This document shows positions 9,901-18,509 of a stretch of 64,000 nucleotides of DNA, in pieces. The notes beneath the pieces are model-generated. The model searched no databases, was not told where the DNA came from, and was given only the letters and a program-made list of their open reading frames with translations. The DNA is from Verrucomicrobiaceae bacterium (GTDB lineage Bacteria > Verrucomicrobiota > Verrucomicrobiia > Verrucomicrobiales > Verrucomicrobiaceae). The translations under genes and the position numbers were made by a program. The stretch spans positions 1 through 64,000 of the forward strand of contig JAIXYN010000090.1 in NCBI GenBank assembly GCA_027490195.1, written 5' to 3'. Positions within the stretch are counted from its first letter, which is position 1. Each line of letters starts with the position of its first letter.

Positions 9901-12900
9901 CGCGTAGGAGGCAGTCAAATACGTGACCATCAGGGTGGCCGCCTCTTCCATGGTAAGATGCGCGGGCTTGATCAACACGGCATGCTCGACGGTGGTGACG
10001 TGCGTGCCGAAGCACCCGGCTGCCAGCGCCATGACTTCGTCTCCTTGTTTGAACTGAGTCACGTTTGCACCCACTCGCACGATGCGTCCGGCGCACTCAT
10101 CACCCAGGAGCATGGCGTCGGCAGCCTCGGCAGGATAGATGCCGAGGGCCTTCATCACATCGCGGAAGTTCAGCGCGGCGGCACAGATTTCGATCTCAAC
10201 TTCATTCGGGCCGGGCGCACGGCGCTCCTTGGCACGAAACACCAGCTTATCCAATGAGCCAGGCTTGGCGGACTCGAGACGGAAGCACTGCTCAACAGAG
10301 AGCGTGGACGTGGAAGTTTGCGCCAGGTGATCCAGAGAGCCATGCACCAAACGGTGGGCATAGCGTGCCTCACCGCGCCAAGCGATCTCGGTTTCCTCAT
10401 CCGCATGCAGCACTTCATTGAGCAGGATGGCAGTGTCATCCCCGCCAGCGGAATCGAGATCAATGCTCCGGCAGTGCAGGTCCGGAAACTCGCTCATAAT
10501 CACGCGGGCCATGCCGTGTAGCGGCGCTTGCGTGAGGGATAGCTCAGAAGTTTTTTCACCAGCAGGCTGTGCGCCACGTGTGACAAACCACAGGCCGGGC
10601 AGCGACGCATGGCCTGCTGCGGTCAGCGCCTGCACCAGATAGAGCGGGCTGTGGCAGACGAGTGCCTGAGACTGCGCAATCTCATCCGTTGCGTCGAGAC
10701 TCCAGAAGTGCATGACGCCGCGCAGAGGTGCAGATGGCAGGAACTCAGTGAGCAGGCGGGCGTAGTCCTCCCGTGTTGAGGCATCAATATGAATGTCATC
10801 GTCAGCGATAAGTGTGAGGCAGTCCGATGCTCTGACGAGCACGCATGTGTCGCCGCGCCCGCGCAGCGTGTCAGCTATTGAATTTGCGAGGCCATTCTGA
10901 TCGACAAAGAGCACCCAAAGTCCAGGCTCCGCAGGTGCTTCCTCAACGACGTCAGCAAGTTGCGGCATCTCTGGGCCATGTGCGAGCAGGACGACCTGTC
11001 CGCTCTGGCTTGAGTTGGTGGCATCAGTCACGGTTTCCACGTTGCTGAAGCCTGCTGCAGCGATCATCTTTTCCCATTCGATTGCTGGTAGCAGAGGATG
11101 ATGTGCACGCAGCGCCGTGTCCTGGAAGATCCACCAGCGCGGATCCGTTCCGCATACCAGATCATGCCAGGGAGAGGCTTGTTCAATCTCCAATACCATG
11201 AGCAGTCCGCCGGAGGTGAGCAATTGACGCACATGCCCCAGAGACTGCTGCACGTTCTGTGTCAATGACAGCGCATTGGAAATGACAACGATGTCGAAAC
11301 GCTCGTCGGCGAAACCCTGCTCAGTAGGCGGCAGATCCAGGTCAAGCACACGGAACTGCACCGATTGATAGTCGCTGAATTTTTTCCCCGCCTGTTCAAA
11401 GTGGCGGTCAGAAAAATCACTAAAACAGTAGTCCGCACCGGCCTGTGGCAGGCGCGGCAGCACGCTGGCAGTGACACCACCGGTGCCTGCACCGATCTCC
11501 AGGATTCGCACTCTCCGGCCTTCGGGAAGATGCGCCAGCGCTGCGGCCACGGCTTCCCCGATGAGGTGATTGTAAACACGGGTGAATACGGACGCTGCTT
11601 GAAAGTGCTCCAGCATGTTCGCGGAGAGCACGGCTGCGGCGTCGCACTTGCCGCGTAGCAGGTCAGCGAGCCCATTCGTGCAGCGGTCCAGCAGAATGAG
11701 CTCGGGATGAAAGGCCGGGAAGTGGAAGACAAGGTCCTGCCAAAGCTTGTCGCGATTCAGCGCAGCCGGTTTGGCCGTGACCGTCCATGCAGGTGCTTCG
11801 GCAGATGGCTGAGCTTGCAGCCAGCCGTCCGACTCTAGCAACGTGAGCAGGCGGTGCACAAAGCGCTCATGCGCTGGCTGCACCTGGGTGCGTTTCAACA
11901 AGGCGGGCAGAGTGAAGCTCTCGCCCGGTTTGGGACGCCAGCCGAGTTGCTTGAATACCGCAAGAATGGAACTGCGGCAGAGCTGGAGAAAGCGCTCCTC
12001 CCACTCCTGATAGCGCGCGTTCATACCAAGCGCCGTGCTGAAATCCGCAGCACTCTCTCGGAGCTTTGCGGCCAGCTTGCCATTTTCTGGCAGGTAGTCT
12101 GCAGGCTTACGCGTGCCAGGCAATGCGGAGAGAGGCTTGAGCTGCCACTCCGACTGATAGAGCCAGTCGGCCTGCGCACCAGAGCCCGGTGCACTGCTCA
12201 TGGCGGTGTGCTTGCAGAGGAAATCGGTGATCTCTAGCAGCACATTCCCAGCTTCATCGAGGATGAAGAGGTCGATGACGATGATCTTCTTCGCGATAGC
12301 CTGCGTCCTTCGCACGTAGGCCCAGACTTTGGCGCCGGGCTTGGAGTAGCAGCGGATGCGCTCCATACGCGCGGGCAGGTAGAGCCCGTCTGCCGGAATA
12401 GCGATGGTGGGATGGATGCAGGCGTCCAGCAGTGCGGGATGAACAATGTAGCGGTCCATCTCGGCCACGACGGCGGCGGGCAGTTCGATGCGACCGAGGG
12501 CCTCGTCCTGGCCTGCCCATACATGTGTTAGCGCTTGAAACTGTGGGCCATAGTGCAGCTCGGCAGCGGCTGCGGATTGATAAAAAGTTTTGCCATCGAG
12601 CTCCGACACGCAGCGCTGCCGGATGGCGGCAAGTTCGAAGCGTGGAGGCTGGCTGCGCTCGGGCTCGGCACGCACGCGTCCGGTGACGTGCTGCACCCAG
12701 CTCGGTGGATCTTCGGTGATCGAGCTCTGAATGACGAAGGACTTTTCATCCGGCAGGCAGGCGATCTGCAGCAGCGTCACGTCATCGCCGGTAGGGAGGA
12801 TACATCCGCGATGGATTTCGAGTTCTTCGACGAGCACCGGCTGGTCTGGATGGAGTTCATGACCTGCCGCGAGCGCCATTTCCACATAGCCTGCACCGGG

Positions 12901-15726
12901 GAAGATGAGGTGCTGGCCCACACGGTGGTCCTTCAGCCAAGTCATCACTGATTTGTTCAGCGCGGCCTCCCAGGTTGGGTGGATGTTAGGCAGCGAGAGA
13001 TGGATCAGCGGATTCAACATCGGACGCGTGCGCAGCCGTAGTGAAAGTGCGGGTTCATGCCAAAAGCGCTCCTTCTGCCAGGGATACTCTGGCAGGCGCA
13101 ACGCTGAGCTCACCTGAGGGTAGAGCGCTGGCCAGTCCACATCATGGCCGTTCACATGCAGGGCACCCAGCGTGCCAACCAGCGTGGCGCGCTCCGGCTT
13201 CTGACGGCGCAGGGACGGCAGCACAAGGCCGATGGCATCCGCTTCCGCGAGGCATTCGGTCATGGAATTGGATAGCACCGGGTGCGGGCTGATCTCCAGG
13301 AAATGCGTCTGCCCTGCGGCGATGACGGCATCGATGGCCGGGGCAAAGAGCACGCTCTGCCGCACATTGTGCCACCAATAGTCCGCATCGTAGTCAGTGC
13401 CTTCGGCCAGCCGTCCGGTGACGGTGGAGAAGATTTTTACCCTGCCGGGCTGCGGCTGCAGACCTGCGAGAGATTCGGCCAGTTCCTCGCGCACCGGGTC
13501 CATGTGGGCGCTGTGAAAGGCGTAGTTCACCGGCACGTACCGCACGAATAGCGCGCGCTTTTCCACCTCTTTGAAAATTTCATCCACCGCATCGCTGTCA
13601 CCCGAGATGGAGACCATCTTGGGGCCGTTGACCGCCGCGAGCGAGGCTCTGCTGCCATAGGGGGCGATGACCTCTTCAGCCTCCGCACGGGTCAGCGCGG
13701 CGGCGATCATTTTTCCTCGCAGCGGCGTCTTCTCCATGCAGCGCCCACGATGGTGGATGACGCGCACTGCGTCCGGCAGAGACAGCGCCCCGCACACATG
13801 CGCGGCGGCGACTTCACCCATGCTATGTCCTACCACGGCATAAGGGCGGACACCCCACGACTGCCATAGCGCGGCCAGCCCAACTTGAATGGCGAAGAGC
13901 GCGGTCTGCGCAATCTGCGTTTCGTTCAGTCGGGTGGTCTTTTCGTCACGCCTCAGTTCATCAAGGAGCGAGCAGCCGCCGAGCTTAAGCAGTTCATCAT
14001 GGCAGGTCTGGATGGTTTGGTAAAACACGGGCTCCTGCTCTAGGAGCTCGCGGCCCATGGCCCACCACTGCGGTCCCTGACCGCTGAAGACAAAGACGAG
14101 GCGGGCGTTTTTAACGGGCTGCCCAACGTTGAGTCCCGGGGCCTGCTCTCCACTCAGAAACGCAGACAGCGCGGCTCTCATCCCGGCCCGGGTACTGGCG
14201 ACGGCGGTGAGACGAAACTCATGGTGCGTGCGCCTGCGGCTGGCAGCAGCGCAGATGTCGCTAAGTGATAGAGATTCATCCGCCGACTCCAGGAAGGAGT
14301 GGAAAGACTGCGCGACTGCCACCAGCGCGGCATCGGTGCCACGTGCTGAGAGCGGCAGGATGAGTTCTCGCTCATCTTCAGCGGGGGCAGGGGTAGGCAC
14401 CTTCGGAGCGGCCAGTGGTGCAGCTTCCAGCACAGCGTGGGCATTGGAACCGCCGAAGCCAAAGGAATTGATGCAGGCAAGCAGTCGGCGCTGCGCGTCC
14501 TGTTTCAATGGCGTGGCTTTGACGGGCACCTTCAAGTGCAGGCGCTCAAAGTTGAGCGTAGGATTCGGCGTGTTGAAATGCAGGTTCGGCGGCACCATGC
14601 CGTGCTTGAGGCAGAGGGCCACTTTGATAAGGCCCGCGATTCCAGAGCCGGCCTCCAAATGGCCGATGTTCGTCTTCACTGAGCCGAGGAGGCAGTCATT
14701 TCCTGGCTGGCGACCAACACCAAGGATGGTACCGAGGGCGCTGCCCTCGATGAGATCGCCGATGGTAGTGCCGGTGCCGTGGGCTTCGGCGTACTGGATT
14801 TCATGCGGGGCCACGCCCGCAAGACTGCAGGCTCTGGCGATGAGTTCCTGCTGGGAGCCACGGCTGGGCACCGTCATGCCGGAGGTGCGGCCGTCCTGAT
14901 TGACGGCGGTGCTGCGGATCACAGCGTAGATGGGGTCTCCGTCCGCCAGCGCGGCAGAGAGGGGTTTCAGACAGACGGCACCGACACCCTCGCCACGGAC
15001 GAAGCCGTTGGCGCTGGCATCAAACGCTTTGCAGCGCCCGTCTGGAGACAACATGCCCATACTGGAGAAGGCGACGAAGGGGTAGGGGGTGATGATGCAG
15101 TTCACCCCGGCAGCGATGGCGCGCGTGCATTCCTTGTTCCACAGCGCCTGGCAGGCCATGTGTACGGCCACCAGGGAGGATGAGCAGGCGGTATCCACGG
15201 CGACGCTGGGGCCCTGGAAATTCAGCGCGTAGGAGATTCGATTGGCGGCGATGCTGGCGGCGACACCCGTGGCCGAGTGCGGGTAGGCCACGCCGCGGCC
15301 CATGGAATTCTGCTGGATGTCCCCGTAGTCATGCGTGGAGATGCCCACAAAGACACCGGTGTCCTCCCCTTTGACGATGTCCACCTGCTGACCGGCATCC
15401 ATAAGAGCCTCCCAAGTGGCCTGCAGGAGGAGACGCTGCTGGGGGTCGATGAAGGGTGCCTCACGCTGCGTGATACCGAAGAAGCCAGCGTCAAAGGTGT
15501 CGATCTCGTCGATCAGGCCTGCCCATTTGGAGTAGGTCTTGCCGGGCTTGCCCTGCTCCGGATCGAAATAGTAGCGGTGATCCCAGCGGTCCGGCGTGAC
15601 CTCGCGGATGGCGTCCACCCCGTTCATGAGCATCTTCCAGAAGGAACTGGCATTGGTGGCACCTCCAGGCATGCGGCATCCGATTCCAATGATGGCGATA
15701 GGGTCGGCGGCGGTTGGTTGTGGCAT
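6940..15726 (-). CDS. Type I polyketide synthase, single module: KS-AT-DH-cMT-ER-KR-ACP-reductase-like
   Basis: The 2928-residue multienzyme has every domain of a highly reducing module. Ketosynthase, about 8-430: active Cys181 in DTACSSS, then EAHGTGT and NIGHLEAG. Acyltransferase, about 540-850: Ser635 in GHSMGE and YAFHSAHMD, suggesting malonyl-CoA. Dehydratase, about 905-1190: His934 and Asp1101. C-methyltransferase, about 1290-1620: ILEIGAGTGG. Enoylreductase, about 1795-2110: HAATGGVGQAAV. Ketoreductase, about 2150-2330: LDD motif (B-type) and the catalytic Tyr in NYAAANG. Carrier domain: Ser2469 in GIDSLMAVEL. The last 360 residues resemble a thioester reductase, but its GxxGxxG loop reads GALEFLG (Glu2570) and YxxxK reads Y2726-SQS-R2730, so reductive release may be impaired. 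It probably works iteratively to build a methyl-branched acyl chain. No phosphopantetheinyl transferase lies in the window. Confidence 0.93.
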   Translation of the reverse strand: MPQPTAADPIAIIGIGCRMPGGATNASSFWKMLMNGVDAIREVTPDRWDHRYYFDPEQGKPGKTYSKWAGLIDEIDTFDAGFFGITQREAPFIDPQQRLLLQATWEALMDAGQQVDIVKGEDTGVFVGISTHDYGDIQQNSMGRGVAYPHSATGVAASIAANRISYALNFQGPSVAVDTACSSSLVAVHMACQALWNKECTRAIAAGVNCIITPYPFVAFSSMGMLSPDGRCKAFDASANGFVRGEGVGAVCLKPLSAALADGDPIYAVIRSTAVNQDGRTSGMTVPSRGSQQELIARACSLAGVAPHEIQYAEAHGTGTTIGDLIEGSALGTILGVGRQPGNDCLLGSVKTNIGHLEAGSGIAGLIKVALCLKHGMVPPNLHFNTPNPTLNFERLHLKVPVKATPLKQDAQRRLLACINSFGFGGSNAHAVLEAAPLAAPKVPTPAPAEDERELILPLSARGTDAALVAVAQSFHSFLESADESLSLSDICAAASRRRTHHEFRLTAVASTRAGMRAALSAFLSGEQAPGLNVGQPVKNARLVFVFSGQGPQWWAMGRELLEQEPVFYQTIQTCHDELLKLGGCSLLDELRRDEKTTRLNETQIAQTALFAIQVGLAALWQSWGVRPYAVVGHSMGEVAAAHVCGALSLPDAVRVIHHRGRCMEKTPLRGKMIAAALTRAEAEEVIAPYGSRASLAAVNGPKMVSISGDSDAVDEIFKEVEKRALFVRYVPVNYAFHSAHMDPVREELAESLAGLQPQPGRVKIFSTVTGRLAEGTDYDADYWWHNVRQSVLFAPAIDAVIAAGQTHFLEISPHPVLSNSMTECLAEADAIGLVLPSLRRQKPERATLVGTLGALHVNGHDVDWPALYPQVSSALRLPEYPWQKERFWHEPALSLRLRTRPMLNPLIHLSLPNIHPTWEAALNKSVMTWLKDHRVGQHLIFPGAGYVEMALAAGHELHPDQPVLVEELEIHRGCILPTGDDVTLLQIACLPDEKSFVIQSSITEDPPSWVQHVTGRVRAEPERSQPPRFELAAIRQRCVSELDGKTFYQSAAAAELHYGPQFQALTHVWAGQDEALGRIELPAAVVAEMDRYIVHPALLDACIHPTIAIPADGLYLPARMERIRCYSKPGAKVWAYVRRTQAIAKKIIVIDLFILDEAGNVLLEITDFLCKHTAMSSAPGSGAQADWLYQSEWQLKPLSALPGTRKPADYLPENGKLAAKLRESAADFSTALGMNARYQEWEERFLQLCRSSILAVFKQLGWRPKPGESFTLPALLKRTQVQPAHERFVHRLLTLLESDGWLQAQPSAEAPAWTVTAKPAALNRDKLWQDLVFHFPAFHPELILLDRCTNGLADLLRGKCDAAAVLSANMLEHFQAASVFTRVYNHLIGEAVAAALAHLPEGRRVRILEIGAGTGGVTASVLPRLPQAGADYCFSDFSDRHFEQAGKKFSDYQSVQFRVLDLDLPPTEQGFADERFDIVVISNALSLTQNVQQSLGHVRQLLTSGGLLMVLEIEQASPWHDLVCGTDPRWWIFQDTALRAHHPLLPAIEWEKMIAAAGFSNVETVTDATNSSQSGQVVLLAHGPEMPQLADVVEEAPAEPGLWVLFVDQNGLANSIADTLRGRGDTCVLVRASDCLTLIADDDIHIDASTREDYARLLTEFLPSAPLRGVMHFWSLDATDEIAQSQALVCHSPLYLVQALTAAGHASLPGLWFVTRGAQPAGEKTSELSLTQAPLHGMARVIMSEFPDLHCRSIDLDSAGGDDTAILLNEVLHADEETEIAWRGEARYAHRLVHGSLDHLAQTSTSTLSVEQCFRLESAKPGSLDKLVFRAKERRAPGPNEVEIEICAAALNFRDVMKALGIYPAEAADAMLLGDECAGRIVRVGANVTQFKQGDEVMALAAGCFGTHVTTVEHAVLIKPAHLTMEEAATLMVTYLTASYALSHQGRMCKGERVLIHAATGGVGQAAVRIAKATGAEIFATAGSAEKRAFLKKIGVEHVLDSRTLAFAGEVMRITNDEGVDLVLNSLAGDAIHQSLSLLRQYGRFLEIGKRDIYSNTKVGLFPFRHNLSYHAIDLGHALNPRNSKPLMGSLKKLFTSRKLPALPYRTFPIADAAHAFRYITQARQIGKVVLTMADAKASLSADAPDAALKLNPEATYLVAGGLGGFGLAMSQWLVEKGARHLVLSSRSGAATDEARAGVAAMQSAGAKVTVIQSDVSNPASVASLLEEIKKSHPPLRGVFHVAMVLDDGLISQLNAERFQKVTTPKINGAWNLHLQTQGLALDHFVMFSSVASIIGSPGQANYAAANGFLDALANHRRMQGLPALTINWGVMAGVGYVARHKKLEEHFARIGWSGLTPAETLPILGRLMQQPAISQMMVSRIDWSKWAAVTPAIIETPRYALLTTEDALRQHQSDGANWLRDAVLGAAPADQIGILDTFLREQVAKILRTSPSKIDSKRPLNEIGIDSLMAVELIHQIEGQTGIAIPTGQLMGGAPTVQKLAEILLSMMTGGKAESVANAQESEALTSAESDLVQDADLARWDIPFAKGKVSTAQIQQPQHIFFTGALEFLGAYLLRDLLQQTQATIHCLLSAADAADAAQKIEVHLAQHGCWEESFRTRIVPVLGDLGVPLLGLEKAAFDQLANTLDAIHHTASHINHIAAYAQLRSINVNGSLEIIRLAAQSRLKPVHYLSSASVLAAGDATEERPLREDSQLPLHDKLLVGYSQSRWVSEQLFVQARAHGLPVHVYRPGLLVGDDQTGICPTDNIIWLFLKTCIAAGVGPDSTYSSLLTPVDFVAAAMVRLSLSLTGTGRTYHLINPTAPGFRELLDFARASGYSIREVEEDQWEVALSGGGLNVQHNPVAVYQIFIPRQVLTNLVQEQSAEFCQNALQDLQGTGITCPQIDQARMHLYLEHLSSIGFLPPAVT

Positions 15727-15854
15727 TGGTTGTAATACTTGCTTACTTGCTCACGGTGCAGCTTGTCAAGAAACCGGCTTGGAAATAGCGTGAGACAGAC
15801 GTTGCCTACATGGGTGACTGCTTTGACATGGCCGCCGTTGCAAATTCATTCTGA

Positions 15855-18221
15855 ATGATCACCACACTCAACCGCAAGCTCCTCCGCGACATCGGCGGCA
15901 TGAAGGGGCAAATGCTGGTGGTGAGCCTTGTCATGGCCTGCGGAGTGGCGATGATGATCGTTTCACAAAGTGTGATTCTGAGCCTGGAGAGCACCAGGGA
16001 TGCGTACTACCAGCACTACCGCATGCCGGATGTATTTGGCTTGGTGAGAAGCGCGCCCCTGTCTCTGCGGAATCGAATGAGCCAAATCCCCGGAGTGGCC
16101 GGTGTGGAACTGCGGGTGGTAAAAACCGCTCTGCTCGACATGGAGGGGGTTCAGGAGCCGGTCCGGGCACGACTGGTCTCCCTTCCGGATGGCGGGACTC
16201 ACCACCTGAACCAGATCTTTTTGCGGCGGGGCAGGCTGCCACACGTGGGCTCGCAGCGGGAGGCTGTGGTCAGCGAGGCTTTCGCGCAGGCGCATGGGCT
16301 GCAAATCGGCGACCACATCACGGCCATCCTCAATGGACATCGCGATCACCTCGACATCTGCGGCATTGGGCTGTCGCCAGAGTTTGTGTTTGAGGCACCG
16401 CCAGGGCAAACGCTGCCGGACAACCGGCACTACGGGGTCTTCTGGCTGCGCTACGAGTCCCTGGCCACCGCATTTGATCTGGACGGTGCGTTCAATGACT
16501 TCTGCATGGATCTTTCCCCCGGCACGCCGTCGAAGGGGGCGATCGAGGAGGTCGATAGGATGCTGGTCACCTACGGTGCGCCGGGGGCCTATTCGCTGAG
16601 CGACCATGCCAGCTCCAAGCGGCTCGGTGACGAGTTGCGGATCGTGCGTGCGCTGTCCATGGCATATCCGGCGGTGTTTCTCTGCGTGGCGGCCTTCATG
16701 GTGAACTCGGTCACCTCGCGGCTGGTGCGGCTGCAGCGGGAGCAGATCGCGCAGCTCAAAGCGCTGGGCTACACCTCCTGGCAGGTGGGCCGGCACTACC
16801 TGAACTATGGGCTGGTGATCGTGGCCGCAGGCAGCGTATTGGGTTTCCTCGCGGGCTGGCGGCTGGGGCACATCATGCTGCGGGTGTACACGCTGATGTT
16901 TCATTTTCCTGAGCTACGGTTTCAGCTGGATCAACGCGCGCTGGTGCTGGCGCTGCTGGTAAGCGTGGTTTCGGCGGTACTGGGGGTGGCGGGGGCGGTC
17001 TGGCTAGCGGTGAAACTCTCTCCCGCGGAGGCCATGCGGCCGGAACCGCCGACGGATTTCAAGCAGTCGCTGCTGGAACGTCTTGGTGTCACGCGTGGCA
17101 CAGGACTGGTGTTTCGCATGGCCTTGAGAAACATCGAACGTCGCCCGCTTCAGGCTGGGTTCACCGTGGCGGGGCTGGCGCTGGCCACCGGGTTGCTGGT
17201 GCTGCCAGGGGCTCTCGCAGACAGCGTTGACCAGCTGCTGACCTACCAGTGGAACGATCAGTTCCGGCAAAGCGTGATCATCAACATGCGGGATCCCGTT
17301 TCCCGCAATACACGGCATGAACTGGAGCATCTGCCGGGTGCCATTCTGGTGGAGCCGGTGCGCGGCTTCTTGGCGGCTGCGAGCCATGCGCATCACGAGC
17401 GCAGGCTCTACATCCTGGGCTTCGCCAAGAACCATCAGCTCATCCATCCTCGGGACACGCAGGGGCGGCCCATCGCGCTTCCTAGCGAGGGGCTGGTTAT
17501 CTCGCAGAAACTGGCAGAGGTGCTGGGGGTAAAGATTGGGGACCGCCTGCAGGTGCAGATACTGGAAGGGCGCTGCGAACGCCGGGAGGTCACGGTGAGC
17601 GGCCTCATGGCCGACTTCCACGGCATGGCGGCGTACATGGACATTGATGCGGTGCGCCATCTGCTGCGCGAGAGCGAGACGATGACGGGAGCTTTTCTCA
17701 GTGTCGATGACAGTCAATGGGACAAATTCATGCACGCGGTCAAAAATCAGCCGAAGATCGAGTTTGCCAGCGTGAAGAAGAACGATCTGGAGGCGTTTCG
17801 AGCCTCCACCGGTCAAAGCATCGGCACGCTCCGCCAGCTCTTTCTGTGGCTGGCCGTCATTGTGGCCTTCGGAGTGGTTTACAACAGTGCGCGCATCGCG
17901 CTGTCTGAGCGCGGGCGTGACCTCGCCACGCTCCGTGTGGTGGGGCTGACAAAGCGCGAGGTGGCCGGCGTGCTGCTCGGGGAGCTGACGCTACTGGTGC
18001 TCGTGGCATTGCCCTTGGGTCTGGCGTTTGGGAGCGTGCTCGCCTCCTATGTGATTGCCGCCGTGAGCAATGAAACGGTGCGCCTGCCGCACTACATCAG
18101 CACCATCACCTACGCGAACTCCGTGCTGGTGATATTGGCGGCCACAGCTGCCTCATTTACCGTGATCGGCTTCATGCTGAACAAACTCGATCTGGTCAGC
18201 GTGCTCAAGGCACGTGATTGA
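15855..18221 (+). CDS. FtsX-type ABC transporter permease (permease A of a tandem pair)
   Basis: The 788-residue protein has an N-terminal membrane helix, a large periplasmic region (about 50-260), a first three-helix FtsX domain (about 265-395), a linker, a second N-terminal helix near 435, a second periplasmic region and a C-terminal FtsX domain (about 660-785). VYNSARIALSERGRDLATLRVVG is the typical last-domain signature (positions about 675-697). Such double-FtsX permeases move lipids, lipoproteins or peptides out of the inner membrane, driven by a MacB/LolD-like ATPase. No ATPase gene is adjacent; the nearest candidate is at 57720. The gene starts 128 bp from the divergent polyketide synthase, so export of its product is conceivable. 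It is paralogous to permease B at 24884 along its whole length. Confidence 0.85.
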   Translation: MITTLNRKLLRDIGGMKGQMLVVSLVMACGVAMMIVSQSVILSLESTRDAYYQHYRMPDVFGLVRSAPLSLRNRMSQIPGVAGVELRVVKTALLDMEGVQEPVRARLVSLPDGGTHHLNQIFLRRGRLPHVGSQREAVVSEAFAQAHGLQIGDHITAILNGHRDHLDICGIGLSPEFVFEAPPGQTLPDNRHYGVFWLRYESLATAFDLDGAFNDFCMDLSPGTPSKGAIEEVDRMLVTYGAPGAYSLSDHASSKRLGDELRIVRALSMAYPAVFLCVAAFMVNSVTSRLVRLQREQIAQLKALGYTSWQVGRHYLNYGLVIVAAGSVLGFLAGWRLGHIMLRVYTLMFHFPELRFQLDQRALVLALLVSVVSAVLGVAGAVWLAVKLSPAEAMRPEPPTDFKQSLLERLGVTRGTGLVFRMALRNIERRPLQAGFTVAGLALATGLLVLPGALADSVDQLLTYQWNDQFRQSVIINMRDPVSRNTRHELEHLPGAILVEPVRGFLAAASHAHHERRLYILGFAKNHQLIHPRDTQGRPIALPSEGLVISQKLAEVLGVKIGDRLQVQILEGRCERREVTVSGLMADFHGMAAYMDIDAVRHLLRESETMTGAFLSVDDSQWDKFMHAVKNQPKIEFASVKKNDLEAFRASTGQSIGTLRQLFLWLAVIVAFGVVYNSARIALSERGRDLATLRVVGLTKREVAGVLLGELTLLVLVALPLGLAFGSVLASYVIAAVSNETVRLPHYISTITYANSVLVILAATAASFTVIGFMLNKLDLVSVLKARD

Positions 18222-18238
18222 TCGTATGGATACTACCC

Positions 18239-18367
18239 CATGCTCACCCCACTCGATTTAAAACTCTTCCGCGATCTCGGTCGCATGAAGGGGCAGATCG
18301 TAGCGGTGAGTCTCGTCATGGCTTGCGGACTGGCGATGATGATCATGACGCGCAGCATCGTGCTGAC
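18239..18367 (+). repeat. 129-bp direct repeat, left copy
   Basis: Matches 24883-25011 with two visible differences (GGGGCAG versus GGGTCAG, and GTAGCGG versus GTGGCGG), i.e. 127 of 129 positions. The repeat is the start of the permease B reading frame. Confidence 0.9.
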
Positions 18368-18369
18368 TC
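18239..18369 (+). pseudogene. Truncated 5' copy of permease B (first 43 codons)
   Basis: ATG at 18240, 18 nt after the stop of permease A, begins a frame identical in protein to permease B (MLTPLDLKLFRDLGRMKGQI... through SIVLT). Nucleotide identity runs from 18239 to 18367. It then breaks off into unrelated sequence (PMMRLSS...), so the remainder of the permease, some 745 codons, is missing. This is the left scar of the AT-rich island. Confidence 0.85.
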
Positions 18370-18479
18370 CTATGATGCGACTGTCCTCCCCTCTCCGCGC
18401 AGTTGGGGTAAAATCACAGAAGGCAATCAGACACATTGTAAGTCAATGTTTTGCGATACCCAGGATTTACATAATGCCC

Positions 18480-18491
18480 GGCATGAATGGC
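18480..18491 (+). repeat. 12-bp direct repeat at left edge of the coding part of the island
   Basis: GGCATGAATGGC, repeated at 24601-24612 in the same orientation. The two copies lie 18 bp outside the first and 19 bp outside the last gene of the AT-rich block, so they may mark the ends of an inserted unit (target duplication or attachment core). Chance is not excluded. Confidence 0.45.
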
Positions 18492-18509
18492 ACTCAAAAA
18501 TAACAGGCT

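Noticed and set aside
6940-15726. Reading the synthase as a trans-AT or multimodular system
   Set aside because: An intact acyltransferase with GHSMGE is present and there is only one ketosynthase and one carrier domain.
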